A stretch of 35,333 bases of DNA from Actinomycetales bacterium (GCA_018970765.1 JAGWVT010000024.1:1-35333), one strand, 5' to 3'. Counted from the stretch's first letter, positions 22,372-31,793 are shown. Notes: generated by a model from the sequence alone, not told the origin. A program made the numbers and translations.

Positions 22372-23637
22372 CTAGTCCAGCACGGTTCGTCTCGGGCCTA
22401 TGCCCCAAGCCAGGTAATTCCACATCCAGTCGGCCACCACGCTGATTCGGTTGCGCCCGCCCGCCAGATAAAACACGTGCAGGGCAAGCCAGGTCAGCCA
22501 GGCCGGAGTGCCGTGCATGCGAAAGCCATTCGGCAGCTCGACGACGGCACGCCGCCGGCCAATCGTGGCCATCTGGCCCTTGTCCTTATATGTAAAAGGC
22601 GTTGGAGCGCTTCCGCGGCTGATGGCCAGTATCTGCCTGGCAATGTGTTTGCCCATCTGCATCGCGACCGGCGCGATCATTGGCAAGGTGCCGCTACCCG
22701 CAGGGAAGCTGGCCGAGTCTCCGGCAACCCAGATGCCGTCGCCCAGACGAAGAAACCTGTCCACCTCCAGGCGGTTGAGCCGGTCGTGCTTGCCGAGTTC
22801 CGCCCATCGGTCGAACCCGGATACGCCGGCTGCCCAGATGACCGTGCCGGCAGGCAGAGTTTCACCACTTTTGAGGTGCACCGCATGCGGGTCGATGCGA
22901 TCGACGGCCTCGCCGACGCGCACAACCACGCCGATCTCCTCGAGTTCTTCCTTCGCGTGTGTGCTGGAAGGCTCAGTAAAGGAAGACAGCACCCGCGGCG
23001 CTGCCTCGATCAGCGTCACCGATGCGCGCTGGGTTGAGCCGGGATACTCGCGGCGCAGACCTTTTTGGAGTTCAGCGATCGCGCCAGCCAACTCGACTCC
23101 AGTCGGGCCACCACCGACGACCACCACGCCCAACAGGTCAGGGGAGATGTGACCACTTTCGACGTCCTCATAGGCCTGCAACAAGCGGCGCCGGATCTCC
23201 CGCGCTTCTCGGATGGACTTCATCTGCAGGGCGTGCTCCTCCACCCCCGGAACGCCAAAGGAGGTGCCAGTGCTTCCCACCGCAAGGACCAAATCATCGA
23301 ATGGCAGTGGAGACCCGTCATCCATGCCCACCGTGCGATGTTCTGGGTCTATGGCGACAACGACACCTCGTCGAAAGGTGATGCCCTCGACCGCAGCTCG
23401 CACGGGGTAGGCGATGTCATCCTCGGGCAAGCCGCCGGTGGAGACCTGGTAGAGCAGCGGAGAAAACAGTTGGTAGGGGTTCTTGTCAACGAGCGTCACC
23501 GCGATCTCGGGATGCCCGGCCAGGCCGCGAGCGCAAGCCAGACCGGCAAAGCCTGCTCCCACGATGACGACGTGGCGCGGTGCGACACCATCCGGGGAGT
23601 GTTGTGAAGACGGGACCGTCTGCGTCACCTCGGTCAT
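22372..23637 (-). CDS. ndh: Type II NADH dehydrogenase (NDH-2)
   Basis: 421-residue FAD-dependent, non-proton-pumping NADH:quinone oxidoreductase on the inner face of the membrane. The N-terminal FAD site is VVIVGAGFAGLACARGL, preceded by PRH. NPYQLFSPLLYQVSTGGL is the typical NDH-2 signature near residue 55. The NADH-binding fold is VVVVGGGPTGVELAGAIAEL (~165). The second FAD motif is GIWVAGDSASF (~300). The C terminus (WLTWLALHVFYLAGGRNR) is the amphipathic membrane anchor seen in actinobacterial NDH-2. ATG 23637 gives a normal N terminus; the open frame extends further upstream without homology-like sequence. Confidence 0.92.
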   Translation of the reverse strand: MTEVTQTVPSSQHSPDGVAPRHVVIVGAGFAGLACARGLAGHPEIAVTLVDKNPYQLFSPLLYQVSTGGLPEDDIAYPVRAAVEGITFRRGVVVAIDPEHRTVGMDDGSPLPFDDLVLAVGSTGTSFGVPGVEEHALQMKSIREAREIRRRLLQAYEDVESGHISPDLLGVVVVGGGPTGVELAGAIAELQKGLRREYPGSTQRASVTLIEAAPRVLSSFTEPSSTHAKEELEEIGVVVRVGEAVDRIDPHAVHLKSGETLPAGTVIWAAGVSGFDRWAELGKHDRLNRLEVDRFLRLGDGIWVAGDSASFPAGSGTLPMIAPVAMQMGKHIARQILAISRGSAPTPFTYKDKGQMATIGRRRAVVELPNGFRMHGTPAWLTWLALHVFYLAGGRNRISVVADWMWNYLAWGIGPRRTVLD

Positions 23638-23957
23638 GCGTGGAGCGTAGGTGCACCAGGCGATCGCCGCAGGTCGGCGACCAGGCGCGCATCCGGGGTG
23701 GGCATCCCGGGTGGGCCTACTTCTCGTACCGGAGCGTTGATTAGGAATCAAGCGCACTTTGTGTCACACTAAGCACAGCGCAGAAGTTTCGATAGTTGCG
23801 ATGTTCTCTTTCGCCAGCAATCGCTGCCTTTCCGTGTCGCTCCATCCGGAAGCGATTCCTGCGCCCGTGCCATAACCGGTGCGCACCTCGTGGGGACCGT
23901 CCCCCGAATTGGCTGCAGTGTGAGCGGCCGCATGAGTCTTGAAGGACGCATTCAGTA
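23638..23957. other. 320-bp gene-free region, probable promoter and long leader of the DEAD-box helicase gene
   Basis: No large gene is seen. It separates the divergent ndh and helicase genes. Two short frames in it could be upstream ORFs: ATG 23801 (24 codons, MFSFASNRCLSVS..., stop 23873-23875) and ATG 23932 (MSLEGRIQ), whose TAA overlaps the helicase ATG as TAATG. GGGGAC-C-GTCCCC at 23892-23904 is palindromic. Long leaders are usual for cold-responsive helicase mRNAs; that link is inference. Confidence 0.5.
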
Positions 23958-25337
23958 ATGAGTAACCCATCCATCACCACTGCCGCACGCCATCCGAAGC
24001 CTTCGTCACCTGACAACTTCGCTTCCTGTGGAGTGCCGGCCAAACTTGTGGCCACGTTGGCCGCCGACGGCATCCAATCACCCTTTCCCATTCAGACTGC
24101 GACGTTGCCGGACAGCTTGAACGGGCGCGACATTCTCGGGCGCGGTCGAACTGGCTCTGGAAAAACCCTGGCCTTCGCTCTGCCGATGGTCACTCGACTA
24201 GCGGGTGACCGTGAGCGCACTCGTCGTGGCGCGCCGCGGGGCCTGGTCTTGGCTCCCACGCGAGAACTGGCCAATCAAATCCTTGCGACCTTGACACCCT
24301 TGGCGCAGGCCATGTCCCTGCGATGCGCAGTCATCGTTGGAGGAGTGCGTCAAGGCGCGCAGGTCAAGGCCCTGCAATCCGGCGTCGACATCATCGTTGC
24401 TACCCCTGGACGTTTGGAAGATCTCATCCAACAGAGGCACTGCCGACTCGATGATGTCGTCGTGACGGTCATCGATGAAGCCGATCACATGGCTGACCTG
24501 GGTTTCCTACCTGCGGTGACGCGGATCCTGGAGCAGACTCCACGCGGTGGGCAGCGCCTGTTGTTCTCGGCGACACTGGACAGTGGTGTCGATGGGCTGG
24601 CTCGGCGATTCCTGAATGACCCGGTGACCCATACGCCGGATCCGGCCGAGGCATCCATCACGCAAATGTCACACCACCTGATGACGGTGCATGCCGCCGA
24701 TAAGGCGGCCGTGGTCCAGGACCTCGCTGCCGGTCTGGGTCGGTCGGTGCTGTTCACGCGGACCAAGCACGGCGCGAGCAAATTGGCTAAGCAACTCACC
24801 ACAGCAGGGGTTCCCGCTGTCGAGTTGCACGGCAACCTCGGGCAGTCGGCGCGCGAACGCAATCTCGCTGCCTTCAGCGGGGGAACGGTTCGCGTCTTGG
24901 TCGCAACTGATATCGCAGCGCGGGGTATCCACGTTGACGATGTGAGCCTGGTGGTGCACGTCGATCCGCCCGCAGAACACAAGGCGTACCTGCATCGATC
25001 TGGTCGCACAGCACGAGCCGGTGCCTCCGGCGCCGTGGTGACGGTTGCTACTCGGGAGCAGTCCAAGGGCGTGCGAGCACTTGCCAAGCAGGCCGGCATC
25101 ACGCAAGAAGTCTTGAACGTGACACCGGGTGATCCAAAGATCGCGCACCTTCGCGGTGAGCGTGCGCCTTCTATCGCGCCCGGTAGTCGAGTTACTGCAC
25201 CGAGCGCACCCACCAAGCCTGCGCGGTCATCAAGGCCCGCGGCGCCGGGCAATAGGCCGGCGCGCCGGCGCAAGCCCACTGGCCGACGCCACACCGGCTC
25301 ATCACGTAAGCCGACGTCTGCTCGCGCAGCAAGCTAA
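23958..25337 (+). CDS. DEAD-box ATP-dependent RNA helicase (RhlE-like)
   Basis: 459-residue RNA helicase. Motifs in order: Q-motif region [11 protein letters not shown]...PFPIQ, motif I GRTGSGKT, Ia [15 protein letters not shown] ([13 protein letters not shown]), [22 protein letters not shown] and [12 protein letters not shown]. The C-terminal ~70 residues are basic, Pro/Ser-rich and disordered ([14 protein letters not shown]), as in RhlE-type proteins that bind structured RNA. The start is ATG 23958, overlapping the TAA of a possible 8-codon upstream frame. Its stop overlaps that of the convergent DUF2200 gene (TAA/TAG over four bases). Confidence 0.93.
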   Translation: MSNPSITTAARHPKPSSPDNFASCGVPAKLVATLAADGIQSPFPIQTATLPDSLNGRDILGRGRTGSGKTLAFALPMVTRLAGDRERTRRGAPRGLVLAPTRELANQILATLTPLAQAMSLRCAVIVGGVRQGAQVKALQSGVDIIVATPGRLEDLIQQRHCRLDDVVVTVIDEADHMADLGFLPAVTRILEQTPRGGQRLLFSATLDSGVDGLARRFLNDPVTHTPDPAEASITQMSHHLMTVHAADKAAVVQDLAAGLGRSVLFTRTKHGASKLAKQLTTAGVPAVELHGNLGQSARERNLAAFSGGTVRVLVATDIAARGIHVDDVSLVVHVDPPAEHKAYLHRSGRTARAGASGAVVTVATREQSKGVRALAKQAGITQEVLNVTPGDPKIAHLRGERAPSIAPGSRVTAPSAPTKPARSSRPAAPGNRPARRRKPTGRRHTGSSRKPTSARAAS

Positions 25338-25675
25338 ACGCGAAGCACCTTCTCCATCGGTCGACCTTTGGCAAGTTCATCAACGAGCTTGTCGAGGTAG
25401 CGGATCTGCTGCATCAGCGGGTCCGCTACCTCTTCGACGCGGACACCGCAAATGGTCCCGGTGATTTTTTCGGCATTCGGATTAATGCGCGCGGCCGCGA
25501 AGAAGTCCTGAAAGGTCGTGTTCTTCGCCAGGTGGGTGTGCAGTTGCTTCGGCGTAAACCCGGTTAGCCAGCAGATCACCTGGTCCAGTTCGGCTGCGGT
25601 GCGACCTTTCTTTTCGACCTTGGTCAAGTACAGGGGGTAAACGGAAGCCACGCTGGTGGTAAAGATCCGATGCAC
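25334..25675 (-). CDS. DUF2200 family protein
   Basis: 113-residue small protein matching the DUF2200 pattern throughout: [20 protein letters not shown] near the N terminus, [11 protein letters not shown], then [20 protein letters not shown] and a C-terminal [13 protein letters not shown]. Function of the family is unknown. The start is GTG 25675, with TACCCT ending 6 nt upstream as a probable leaderless -10 box. It is divergent from the DUF418 gene across only 22 bp. Confidence 0.87.
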   Translation of the reverse strand: MHRIFTTSVASVYPLYLTKVEKKGRTAAELDQVICWLTGFTPKQLHTHLAKNTTFQDFFAAARINPNAEKITGTICGVRVEEVADPLMQQIRYLDKLVDELAKGRPMEKVLRV

Positions 25676-25681
25676 GCCGGC

Positions 25682-25691
25682 AGGGTAGCGT
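25682..25691. promoter_or_regulatory. Overlapping divergent -10 boxes
   Basis: AGGGTA (TACCCT on the minus strand, 25687-25682) and TAGCGT (25686-25691, plus strand) share two bases. They end 6 nt before GTG 25675 and GTG 25698, respectively. Both genes would be leaderless and could not be transcribed simultaneously from the same molecule. Confidence 0.45.
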
Positions 25692-25697
25692 GCTTGG

Positions 25698-26846
25698 GTG
25701 CTGACTGAAAGTGGTCGCCAGGTGTTCCCTGACCGTCTGCGTGGCCTGGCACTGCTGGGTATCGTCGTGGTTAATGCGCCGTTCTTCTCAATCTCGATCG
25801 ACGGCTTCACGGCGGCTTCCACCACGGGAGCGCTCAACGCAGTGGCCGCATTCCTGGTCGTGGCGTTGGCCCAGGGCAAGTTCTACCTGATCTTTTCCTT
25901 CCTGTTCGGTTACAGCTGTGCGTTTATGCTCGACGACGGCGGCAAGCCCAATCGTCGACGCTTTCGCCGTCGACTACTGGCGCTTGGGATCTTGGGCCTA
26001 GCGCATGCGATCTTCCTGTTTATCGGTGACATCCTGCTCACGTACGCAATCCTTGGTTGCGGACTTCTGCTGCTGTTTGCTCGATCAGATCGCGTAGTGC
26101 GCGGATGGATCTGGGCCAGCGCAGCTTCGGCAGTAGCTGTCTGTTTCCTCGTGCTGGTGCCCTTGGCCTTTCTTATCCCGGGATTCTTCGTCAACGGCAG
26201 CGATCCCACCATGGTTGCACTCGACAGCGCACTTGCTTACGGCACGTTCTGGCAGGCGGCCCAGGCGCGGCTCGCTGCGCTGCCAACGGTGTTGATAGTG
26301 CTGTTCCTCCTGCAGGGGTTGCTGGCCTTTGCCGCCTTCGGCGTTGGGTTGCTCGCGTCGCGCGCACAGTTGTTGGCCGATCCGGTGCGGCGAAGTGCTC
26401 AATGGCGGCGCCTGGCTGTGATCGGTATGTGTGTTGGTCTGCCCCTGCAGGTGCTGGCAGCTCTGCTGGAACTGTCCTTCGTCGCTGGCTCAGAGGGGCC
26501 AATGGCGGTTGTTGGCACGGCCATCGGATTCACCACCGCGCCCATCCTGGCAATGGGGTACGTGGCGCTACTGGGTTGGGCATTGAGCAGGCGACCGGCA
26601 CTGTTGTCGTTTGCTCAGAACCCCGGCCGCGCGTCCCTGAGCGTCTACATCGGGGAGTCGATCATCTTGTCGTTGCTGTTCTGCGGCTACGGACTTGGCT
26701 ACTTTGGGCAGTGGGGAGCGTTCGCTGTGGTGCTGGCCGCAGTGCTCACGTGGCTGGTGCTGGCGCTGGTGAGCGCCTGGTGGTTCCGTCACAGGCAGCG
26801 CGGACCGCTGGAGTGGCTCGTGGATCGGTGGACTCGCCGGTCTTGA
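25698..26846 (+). CDS. DUF418 family membrane protein (YeiB-like)
   Basis: 382-residue polytopic membrane protein with about 9-10 hydrophobic spans. It begins with the DUF418/YeiB signature [16 protein letters not shown], followed by [17 protein letters not shown] and, in the C-terminal half, [28 protein letters not shown] and [14 protein letters not shown]418 proteins are related to acyltransferase-3-like membrane proteins; the substrate is unknown. GTG 25698 is chosen because of the upstream -10 box. Confidence 0.88.
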   Translation: MLTESGRQVFPDRLRGLALLGIVVVNAPFFSISIDGFTAASTTGALNAVAAFLVVALAQGKFYLIFSFLFGYSCAFMLDDGGKPNRRRFRRRLLALGILGLAHAIFLFIGDILLTYAILGCGLLLLFARSDRVVRGWIWASAASAVAVCFLVLVPLAFLIPGFFVNGSDPTMVALDSALAYGTFWQAAQARLAALPTVLIVLFLLQGLLAFAAFGVGLLASRAQLLADPVRRSAQWRRLAVIGMCVGLPLQVLAALLELSFVAGSEGPMAVVGTAIGFTTAPILAMGYVALLGWALSRRPALLSFAQNPGRASLSVYIGESIILSLLFCGYGLGYFGQWGAFAVVLAAVLTWLVLALVSAWWFRHRQRGPLEWLVDRWTRRS

Positions 26847-26903
26847 GTCACGGTCGCGAGGTGCGGCCCGGCATTTCGCCCCTGAGTTGAGTTCTGAGGT
26901 GAG

Positions 26904-26909
26904 TATGGT
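26904..26909 (+). promoter_or_regulatory. -10 box TATGGT of kup
   Basis: TATGGT ends 8 nt before the kup ATG at 26918, with no Shine-Dalgarno sequence between. Another instance of the window's leaderless arrangement. Confidence 0.4.
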
Positions 26910-26917
26910 GCCGGATC

Positions 26918-28777
26918 ATGCGCCCTCCTCCGCCGCGTGGATCTGCCCTCGTTGCGATGACGGTTGGGGCGAGCGGTGTGGTCTTCGGTGACATCGGCAC
27001 TAGTCCGCTCTACGCGTATAAAGAGTCCATCGCCCACAACATGGCGAGTGAAGCCGAACTTTTCGGGATCGTCTCCTTGATCTTCTGGGCCCTCATGGTT
27101 GTGGTGTCTGTGAAGTACCTCATGGTGATCATGCGGGCGGATAATCACGGAGAAGGTGGCATCCTCAGCCTGCTGGCGTTGCTGCCCAAGCAGATCCGGC
27201 AGGCACCGCAGGGTGGGCAGCGCTGGCTCTTCGCACTCATCCTGATCGGTACCGCCCTGCTCTTTGGTGATGGAGTCTTGACGCCAGCCATCTCCGTGCT
27301 GTCCGCGACCGAAGGTTTGTCCCAGGTCAACGCCGGGTTGGGTACCTATGCGGTGCCCTTGGCTGTGGTGATCTTGATGGCCCTCTTCGCGGTGCAGTAC
27401 CGCGGCACCCATGCCATCGGCTTGGTGTTTGGTCCGGTGATGCTGCTTTGGTTCGTCGTTATCGGTGGCCTTGGGCTGTGGCAGGCGCTGCAGGATCCGG
27501 GTGTCTTTGTCGCACTGCTGCCGCAGTACGCGATCCGCTTTATCGTCGAGCATGGGTTCGGATCCCTGGCCTTAGCGGGCTCAGTCATTCTGGCCGTCAC
27601 GGGAGCGGAGGCTCTCTACGCAGACATGGGGCACTTTGGGGCCAGACCAATTCGCCTGGCCTGGACGGTGCTCGTGGGACCGGCGCTTGTGCTGTGCTAC
27701 CTCGGGCAGGCATCACTTGTGCGCGCAAACCCCGAAGCCGCAGTCAACCCATTCTTCGCCCTCGCCCCAAAGGGCTGGGTTTTGCCCCTCGTACTGTTGG
27801 CAATTCTTGCCACCATCATTGCAAGTCAAGCGCTGATCACTGGCGTTTTCTCCCTTGCGCGTCAGGGCATTCAGCTTGGACTGCTGCCGCGCATGAGTGT
27901 TCAACACACTCATGCCGAGCACGAAGGTCAGATCTACGTGCCAACGGTGAACCTCATTGTTGGTGTGCTGTGCGTTGTGTGTGTGCTGGCCTTTCGCACG
28001 TCCTCCGGACTCGCGCACGCCTACGTCCTAGCTATCGCGGGCACGATGTTCATCACGACTATCGCCTTCCATGCGGTCGCCACCATGGTCTGGCACTGGC
28101 CGGCCTATCGTCGCTGGCCCCTGACAGTCACTTTCCTCGCCGTTGACCTGTTCTTTCTGATCGGCACGTTGGGCAATCTTCTTAGGGGTGGCTGGGTACC
28201 GGTGGTGTTTGGCGCCGGTGTTTTGACCATCATGCTCGTCTGGTGGGGTGGGTATCGGGCACTGAACGGCTATATGGCGTCACATGAAGGACGTTGGTCG
28301 GTGATCGCGGAGGAGATTCGACGTCGGCGCATTAGTCGCACTCCTGGGCTAGGTGTCTACCTGGCCGCGCCTGTTGAGGATGTGCCCGCTGCCCTGTCCA
28401 CTCAAGCACGACTCCTTCGTTCCATTCCAGCCGAAATCCTCATTGTGTCGGTCGTCACCGACAGCACACCGTTTGCGAGCAAGGCACCGGAAATTGCGAA
28501 GGTGATCAATCGTGTGCGGCGAATCACCATTCATGCCGGCTACATGGAGTCCGTTGACGTACCAGCGACACTGCGGGCGGGCATCCTGGGTGCCAAAGAA
28601 GCCGAGGCTACTTACTACGTTTCTGAGCGACGTTTCGTTGCCACAAATGCCGGGGAACTTCCGGCTTGGCGGGAACGCCTGTTCGCGTACTTGCATCGCA
28701 ATAGCCAGGCACCGATTTCGTACTTTGACCTGCCGCCCGACCGCGTTATCGCGATCGGGACGCGGGTGGACCTTTGA
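26918..28777 (+). CDS. kup: Low-affinity potassium transporter Kup
   Basis: 619-residue KUP/HAK/KT potassium-proton symporter. The N-terminal signature GASGVVFGDIGTSPLYAYKE is intact. About 12 membrane spans follow, including GDGVLTPAISVLSATEGL, GTHAIGLVFGPVMLLWF and GAEALYADMGHFG, all characteristic. The cytoplasmic C-terminal domain (~450-619) contains IPAEILIVSVVTD and ends YFDLPPDRVIAIGTRVDL, the usual Kup terminus. Length is normal. Expected to mediate K+ uptake. Confidence 0.95.
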   Translation: MRPPPPRGSALVAMTVGASGVVFGDIGTSPLYAYKESIAHNMASEAELFGIVSLIFWALMVVVSVKYLMVIMRADNHGEGGILSLLALLPKQIRQAPQGGQRWLFALILIGTALLFGDGVLTPAISVLSATEGLSQVNAGLGTYAVPLAVVILMALFAVQYRGTHAIGLVFGPVMLLWFVVIGGLGLWQALQDPGVFVALLPQYAIRFIVEHGFGSLALAGSVILAVTGAEALYADMGHFGARPIRLAWTVLVGPALVLCYLGQASLVRANPEAAVNPFFALAPKGWVLPLVLLAILATIIASQALITGVFSLARQGIQLGLLPRMSVQHTHAEHEGQIYVPTVNLIVGVLCVVCVLAFRTSSGLAHAYVLAIAGTMFITTIAFHAVATMVWHWPAYRRWPLTVTFLAVDLFFLIGTLGNLLRGGWVPVVFGAGVLTIMLVWWGGYRALNGYMASHEGRWSVIAEEIRRRRISRTPGLGVYLAAPVEDVPAALSTQARLLRSIPAEILIVSVVTDSTPFASKAPEIAKVINRVRRITIHAGYMESVDVPATLRAGILGAKEAEATYYVSERRFVATNAGELPAWRERLFAYLHRNSQAPISYFDLPPDRVIAIGTRVDL

Positions 28778-28818
28778 GCCTGCGGTGTGATGCGCGACGC
28801 TGTCACTAGCATTCGAGC

Positions 28819-29490
28819 ATGACTGACGATGCTGAGTTGAATGCGCTCATTGCGCGTGCGCAGGATCCCTCGACATCACAGGACGATCGAGCGGAACTGG
28901 CCAAGCACGTACGTCCGCAAGTGCGTGCTGCTGTTGGCGCCAACCCCGAAGGGCCACCCAGCTTGCTGATACGACTTGCCAAGGACGAGGACAAGCGTGT
29001 GCGAGCTGCTGTGGCAGCTAACCCAACTACCCCCACTGCAGCGGTGGAGGAACTGGCTTACGACGAGGATTGGTCGGTGCGTGCCGGTGCAGCGGCGAAT
29101 ACCGCAGCGGGGGACTTCACTTTGAGTGAGCTAACTCGCGATGACGATGTGCGCGTTCGTGCGGCTGCTGCCGCGAATCGCGGTCTGTCCGCCAAGGACT
29201 TCAAGCGCTGTCGGGAGGACGACGACTGGCGAGTACGAGGCGCAGCGGCAGCAAATCCAGGCGCGCCCGAAGATGCGTTGGCGAAATTGTCAGAGGACCG
29301 GGATTGGCAGGTGCGCGCCGAAGTCGCGGGCAATGAACTCGCGGCGCTTGTTCTGCTACGTACCTTGGCCACAGACGAAGACTGGCGCGTGCGCGCCGCG
29401 GTTGCGTCAAACCCGTCCACACCAACGGAAGTGTTGGCAGCCCTCGTTGCTGACTCCGAACCAGTCGTTCGCGAGTTGGCGGTGCGCTAG
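28819..29490 (+). CDS. Leucine-rich repeat variant (LRV) protein
   Basis: 223 residues composed of about eight 24-residue repeats of the form DxDWxVRAAVAANPxTPxxxLxxLAxDE. This is the LRV / HEAT-like helical repeat pattern. No Cys cluster is present, so the Fe-S module of the Azotobacter LRV protein is absent. It is acidic and probably cytoplasmic, a protein-protein interaction scaffold. TAGCAT at 28807-28812 ends 6 nt before the ATG as a leaderless -10 box. Partner unknown. Confidence 0.8.
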   Translation: MTDDAELNALIARAQDPSTSQDDRAELAKHVRPQVRAAVGANPEGPPSLLIRLAKDEDKRVRAAVAANPTTPTAAVEELAYDEDWSVRAGAAANTAAGDFTLSELTRDDDVRVRAAAAANRGLSAKDFKRCREDDDWRVRGAAAANPGAPEDALAKLSEDRDWQVRAEVAGNELAALVLLRTLATDEDWRVRAAVASNPSTPTEVLAALVADSEPVVRELAVR

Positions 29491-29798
29491 AGCATCCGGC
29501 CAGCACTTGGGTTTGGGCGACGGGAGTGCTGCGTCACGGGACCTTTGGGATTCGCCGAGCCACGAGGATGAGCGGCGCATCCGCACGATCCACTGGCAGC
29601 GAGAGGACCTGGTGTTCTCCTCGGGCACGCACTTGTCAGGACGACGACAGATGTCTAGGTGATGGACGCAGGTCGGGAGGCGTAAGTTCGCTGGAGGTGC
29701 CATAAGGTCGTGACAGTCACCATCTCGGCGCGAGGCAAAAGTCCTAACAGGATCAACCCCAATTCAACGTGGGGTGGCCGGTCGGCCTCGAGAAGCGG
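29491..29798. other. 308-bp region with no supported gene
   Basis: It lies between the LRV gene and higA. Only short overlapping frames are present. A plus-strand frame (about 29500-29660) reads RRIRTIHWQREDLVFSSGTH without known similarity and may be gene debris beside the mobile remnants that follow. Confidence 0.4.
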
Positions 29799-30095
29799 TC
29801 AGCTGGCTACCAGCGAGGTCACCTTTGCGAGCTCGTCGGCGTGGCGGTCATGCTCGATCTCAAGGTCGTAGTCGGTCTGAAGGTTGATCCAGAAGCGGTC
29901 ATCGACGCCAAGCGCCTTGGACAGGCGCAGTGCCGTCCCGGGGGTGATGCTCCGCTTGCCCCGGACGATCTCACTGATTCGTGTCTGGGAGAGTCTCGTG
30001 GCCTGGGCGAGCCGGTACTGGCTGATGCCCAGCGGCTCCAGGAACTCGGTCAGCAGGATCTCGCCAGGAGTGATCGGATCGTGGGCCTTCTTCAT
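29799..30095 (-). CDS. higA: HigA-type antitoxin (Xre HTH)
   Basis: 98 residues with the full HigA/VapI pattern: HDPITPGEILLTEFLEPLGI, HTH SQYRLAQATRLSQTRISEIV, then RSITPGTALRLSKALG and FWINLQTDYDLE. It is the antitoxin and autorepressor of the higBA module. It starts 12 bp after the toxin gene, the toxin-first order usual for higBA. The ribosome site GGAGGAGC lies directly upstream of ATG 30095. Confidence 0.92.
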   Translation of the reverse strand: MKKAHDPITPGEILLTEFLEPLGISQYRLAQATRLSQTRISEIVRGKRSITPGTALRLSKALGVDDRFWINLQTDYDLEIEHDRHADELAKVTSLVAS

Positions 30096-30107
30096 GGTCG
30101 CTCCTCC

Positions 30108-30389
30108 TCAGTGGTAGTCAGTGATCTCGACATCTTCTGCGCCGCCGTCAATCCAGGCGAAGCAGATCCGGTACTGATCGTTGATGCGGATCGAGTGCTG
30201 GCCAGCGCGGTCGCCCGCCAACTTCTCCAGGCGATTGCCGGGTGGCACTCGCAGGCTGGTCAGTTCCGAGGCCGCGTTCAGGAGGCGCAGCTTCTTCTGC
30301 GCCGCCCGTTGCAGGTCCGGCCCGAGGGCGCGCACCGGTTCGCGATTCCAGACCTTCTCGGTTCGGGAGTCTTTGAAGGACCGGATCAC
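30108..30389 (-). CDS. higB: HigB-type RelE-superfamily toxin
   Basis: 93 residues, the size of HigB ribosome-dependent mRNA interferases. Typical features are MIRSFKDSRTEKVW at the start, KLRLLNAASELTSLRVPPGN, LEKLAGDRAGQHSIRINDQYRICF, and the end VEITDYH. The start is GTG 30389, with TATGAT ending 6 nt upstream and an inverted repeat overlapping it. It forms an operon with higA. Confidence 0.92.
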   Translation of the reverse strand: MIRSFKDSRTEKVWNREPVRALGPDLQRAAQKKLRLLNAASELTSLRVPPGNRLEKLAGDRAGQHSIRINDQYRICFAWIDGGAEDVEITDYH

Positions 30390-30392
30390 GGG

Positions 30393-30420
30393 ACTATCAT
30401 AACGTCAAGCGATAGTATCG
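30393..30420. promoter_or_regulatory. higBA promoter/operator
   Basis: ACTATC (30393-30398) and GATAGT (30411-30416) form an inverted repeat, and CGATA-G-TATCG (30410-30420) is a second overlapping palindrome. The minus-strand -10 box TATGAT (30401-30396) lies inside. This is where HigA should bind. Confidence 0.5.
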
Positions 30421-30515
30421 AGCAACGAAAGAAGTCGGCGTTCACGGGGTCGACGGCGCGCCCGGAGAGACTCGAGCCCCCAGCCAACCGGGTGGCCTGG
30501 GGATGTTCCGACGAG

Positions 30516-30551
30516 GGTGGATGTTATGCCGACGTCGGCGTAACATCCACC
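30516..30551. repeat. 36-bp near-perfect palindrome at the edge of the IS256 remnant
   Basis: 18-bp arms are complementary except at one pair (30527/30540), centred on GAC|GTC. The right arm runs into the transposase homology (AACATCCACC). It may be an inverted duplication formed at the breakpoint that truncated the element. Confidence 0.75.
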
Positions 30552-30640
30552 TGATCCGCAACTCGTTCCGGTATGCCTCCCGCAAGGACTGCCACGCGCT
30601 CTCGCGCGACCCTCGCCCGATCTACGCCGCCAGCAGCGAA
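30542..30640 (+). pseudogene. IS256-family transposase fragment
   Basis: The reading NIHLIRNSFRYASRKDCHAL, then SRDPRPIYAASS, matches the IS256/Mutator transposase segment that usually reads VHLIRNTFRYASRKDWDALARDLRPIYTA. Only about 33 codons are recognisable; nothing upstream or downstream of it extends the match. The element is dead. It lies next to higBA, fitting an insertion-prone accessory region. Confidence 0.7.
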
Positions 30641-30711
30641 TTCGTCCCGTTCGTGTTGTCCCGCAAATTCACCGCTCCTCGCTCGTTCCCTATAGGACGT
30701 TCCCGATAGCA

Positions 30712-30742
30712 CTCGTGCATGTATAGGGACGGTATGCACGAG
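30712..30742. repeat. Nested inverted repeats downstream of the EamA gene
   Basis: CTCGTGCAT and ATGCACGAG are perfect 9-bp arms with a 13-nt loop. CCCTATA (30688-30694) also pairs with TATAGGG (30722-30728) in the loop, so two alternative hairpins are possible. It lies 40 bp past the end of the minus-strand EamA gene: a terminator or attenuator-like structure. Confidence 0.45.
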
Positions 30743-30781
30743 GGGATCGTTGATGTCACTGCTGGGATCACCGTTGCTAGG

Positions 30782-31645
30782 TCAAGGAATCATTGCGAGC
30801 GTTCCGACGAGTATGAGAGCCAGACCCAGCACACCACGCCGCGTCAGGCGCTCTTGGAGGAACACGAAGGCGAGCGCAACCGTGACGAGCAGGCTTAGCC
30901 GATCTATCGGCACGACGGCACTGACCGGGCCCGTTTGCAGTGCTCGGTAGAAGCAGAGCCAGGAAAGGCCGGTGGCTAACCCGGAGAGCAGGAGGAAGAC
31001 GAGGTCGCGTCGCTGTAGAGAGCGCACCTTCCGGAGTTCGCCAGTGACGACAACCAGGAGCCAGGCCATCGCGAGCACGACGAGCGTGCGCAGGGCGGTG
31101 CCGACCGTTGCGTCAATGTCTGTGATGCCGACTTTGCCCAGAATTGCCGTCAGACTTGCGAAGAGTGCGGCAAGCAGTGCGAACGGCAGCCAACTTCGTC
31201 GCGGAGCGAGCTGCGATTGCGTAGGCAGGCGCTGCACCATGAGCAGCGTGCCCATCACGATCGCCGCGATACCGGGGATCTTCAACGCCCAATATGACGT
31301 CTCCCCGAAGAGCAGCATCCCCAGCAGGATCGTCACGGCAATACTCGAGTTGTCGATCGCTACCACCGGATTGACCGGGCCACGCTGCAAAGCGCGCAGG
31401 TAGGCCAGCCATGATGCACCGGTTGCCAGGCCGGAGAGCACCAGAAACAGCACAGATCTGGCGCTGATGGCGGAAAGATTTGTTGGCAGTCCCTGGGCGA
31501 AGACCAGGGCCCAGAGTGCGACGACGACCACGACGGTGCGCAAGGCGGTGGCTAGGTTCGACGGCGTGTGTTGCAGGCCAACTTTGGCCAGGATTGCGAC
31601 CAACCCGGCGAAGACCGCGGCTGCTCCCGCCCAAGCAATCCACAT
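30782..31645 (-). CDS. EamA-family (DMT superfamily) transporter
   Basis: 287 residues, ten predicted spans arranged as two EamA repeats. The repeats are internally similar: LATALRTVVVVVALWALVF versus VGTALRTLVVLAMAWLLVV, and SGLATGASWLAYLRALQRGP versus SGLATGLSWLCFYRALQTGP. Each ends with the typical GxxLMVQ or GTLAMIP helix. DMT proteins export metabolites or amino acids; the substrate is not evident. Confidence 0.88.
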   Translation of the reverse strand: MWIAWAGAAAVFAGLVAILAKVGLQHTPSNLATALRTVVVVVALWALVFAQGLPTNLSAISARSVLFLVLSGLATGASWLAYLRALQRGPVNPVVAIDNSSIAVTILLGMLLFGETSYWALKIPGIAAIVMGTLLMVQRLPTQSQLAPRRSWLPFALLAALFASLTAILGKVGITDIDATVGTALRTLVVLAMAWLLVVVTGELRKVRSLQRRDLVFLLLSGLATGLSWLCFYRALQTGPVSAVVPIDRLSLLVTVALAFVFLQERLTRRGVLGLALILVGTLAMIP

Positions 31646-31793
31646 GACGTCCTCCCTGAGCGCAGCCTGCTGGACGCCTGAATTTCAGACGCAATCTATG
31701 CCTTTGGCGAATTTGTCTGGATAGGAACGCCAGCGGCGACGAGCGCGTCTTACTCTGTATTGGTCGATAGGTGAGCCGACTACGGAGGTGGCC

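Noticed and set aside
26789-27553. Minus-strand frame of 254 aa opposite kup
   Set aside because: His/Gln/Asp-rich shadow of the kup coding sequence.
30440-30490. tRNA 3'-end-like sequence (T-loop-like CTCGAGT on the minus strand) as an integration scar
   Set aside because: No anticodon or D arm can be folded from the neighbouring bases; similarity is limited to a few positions.
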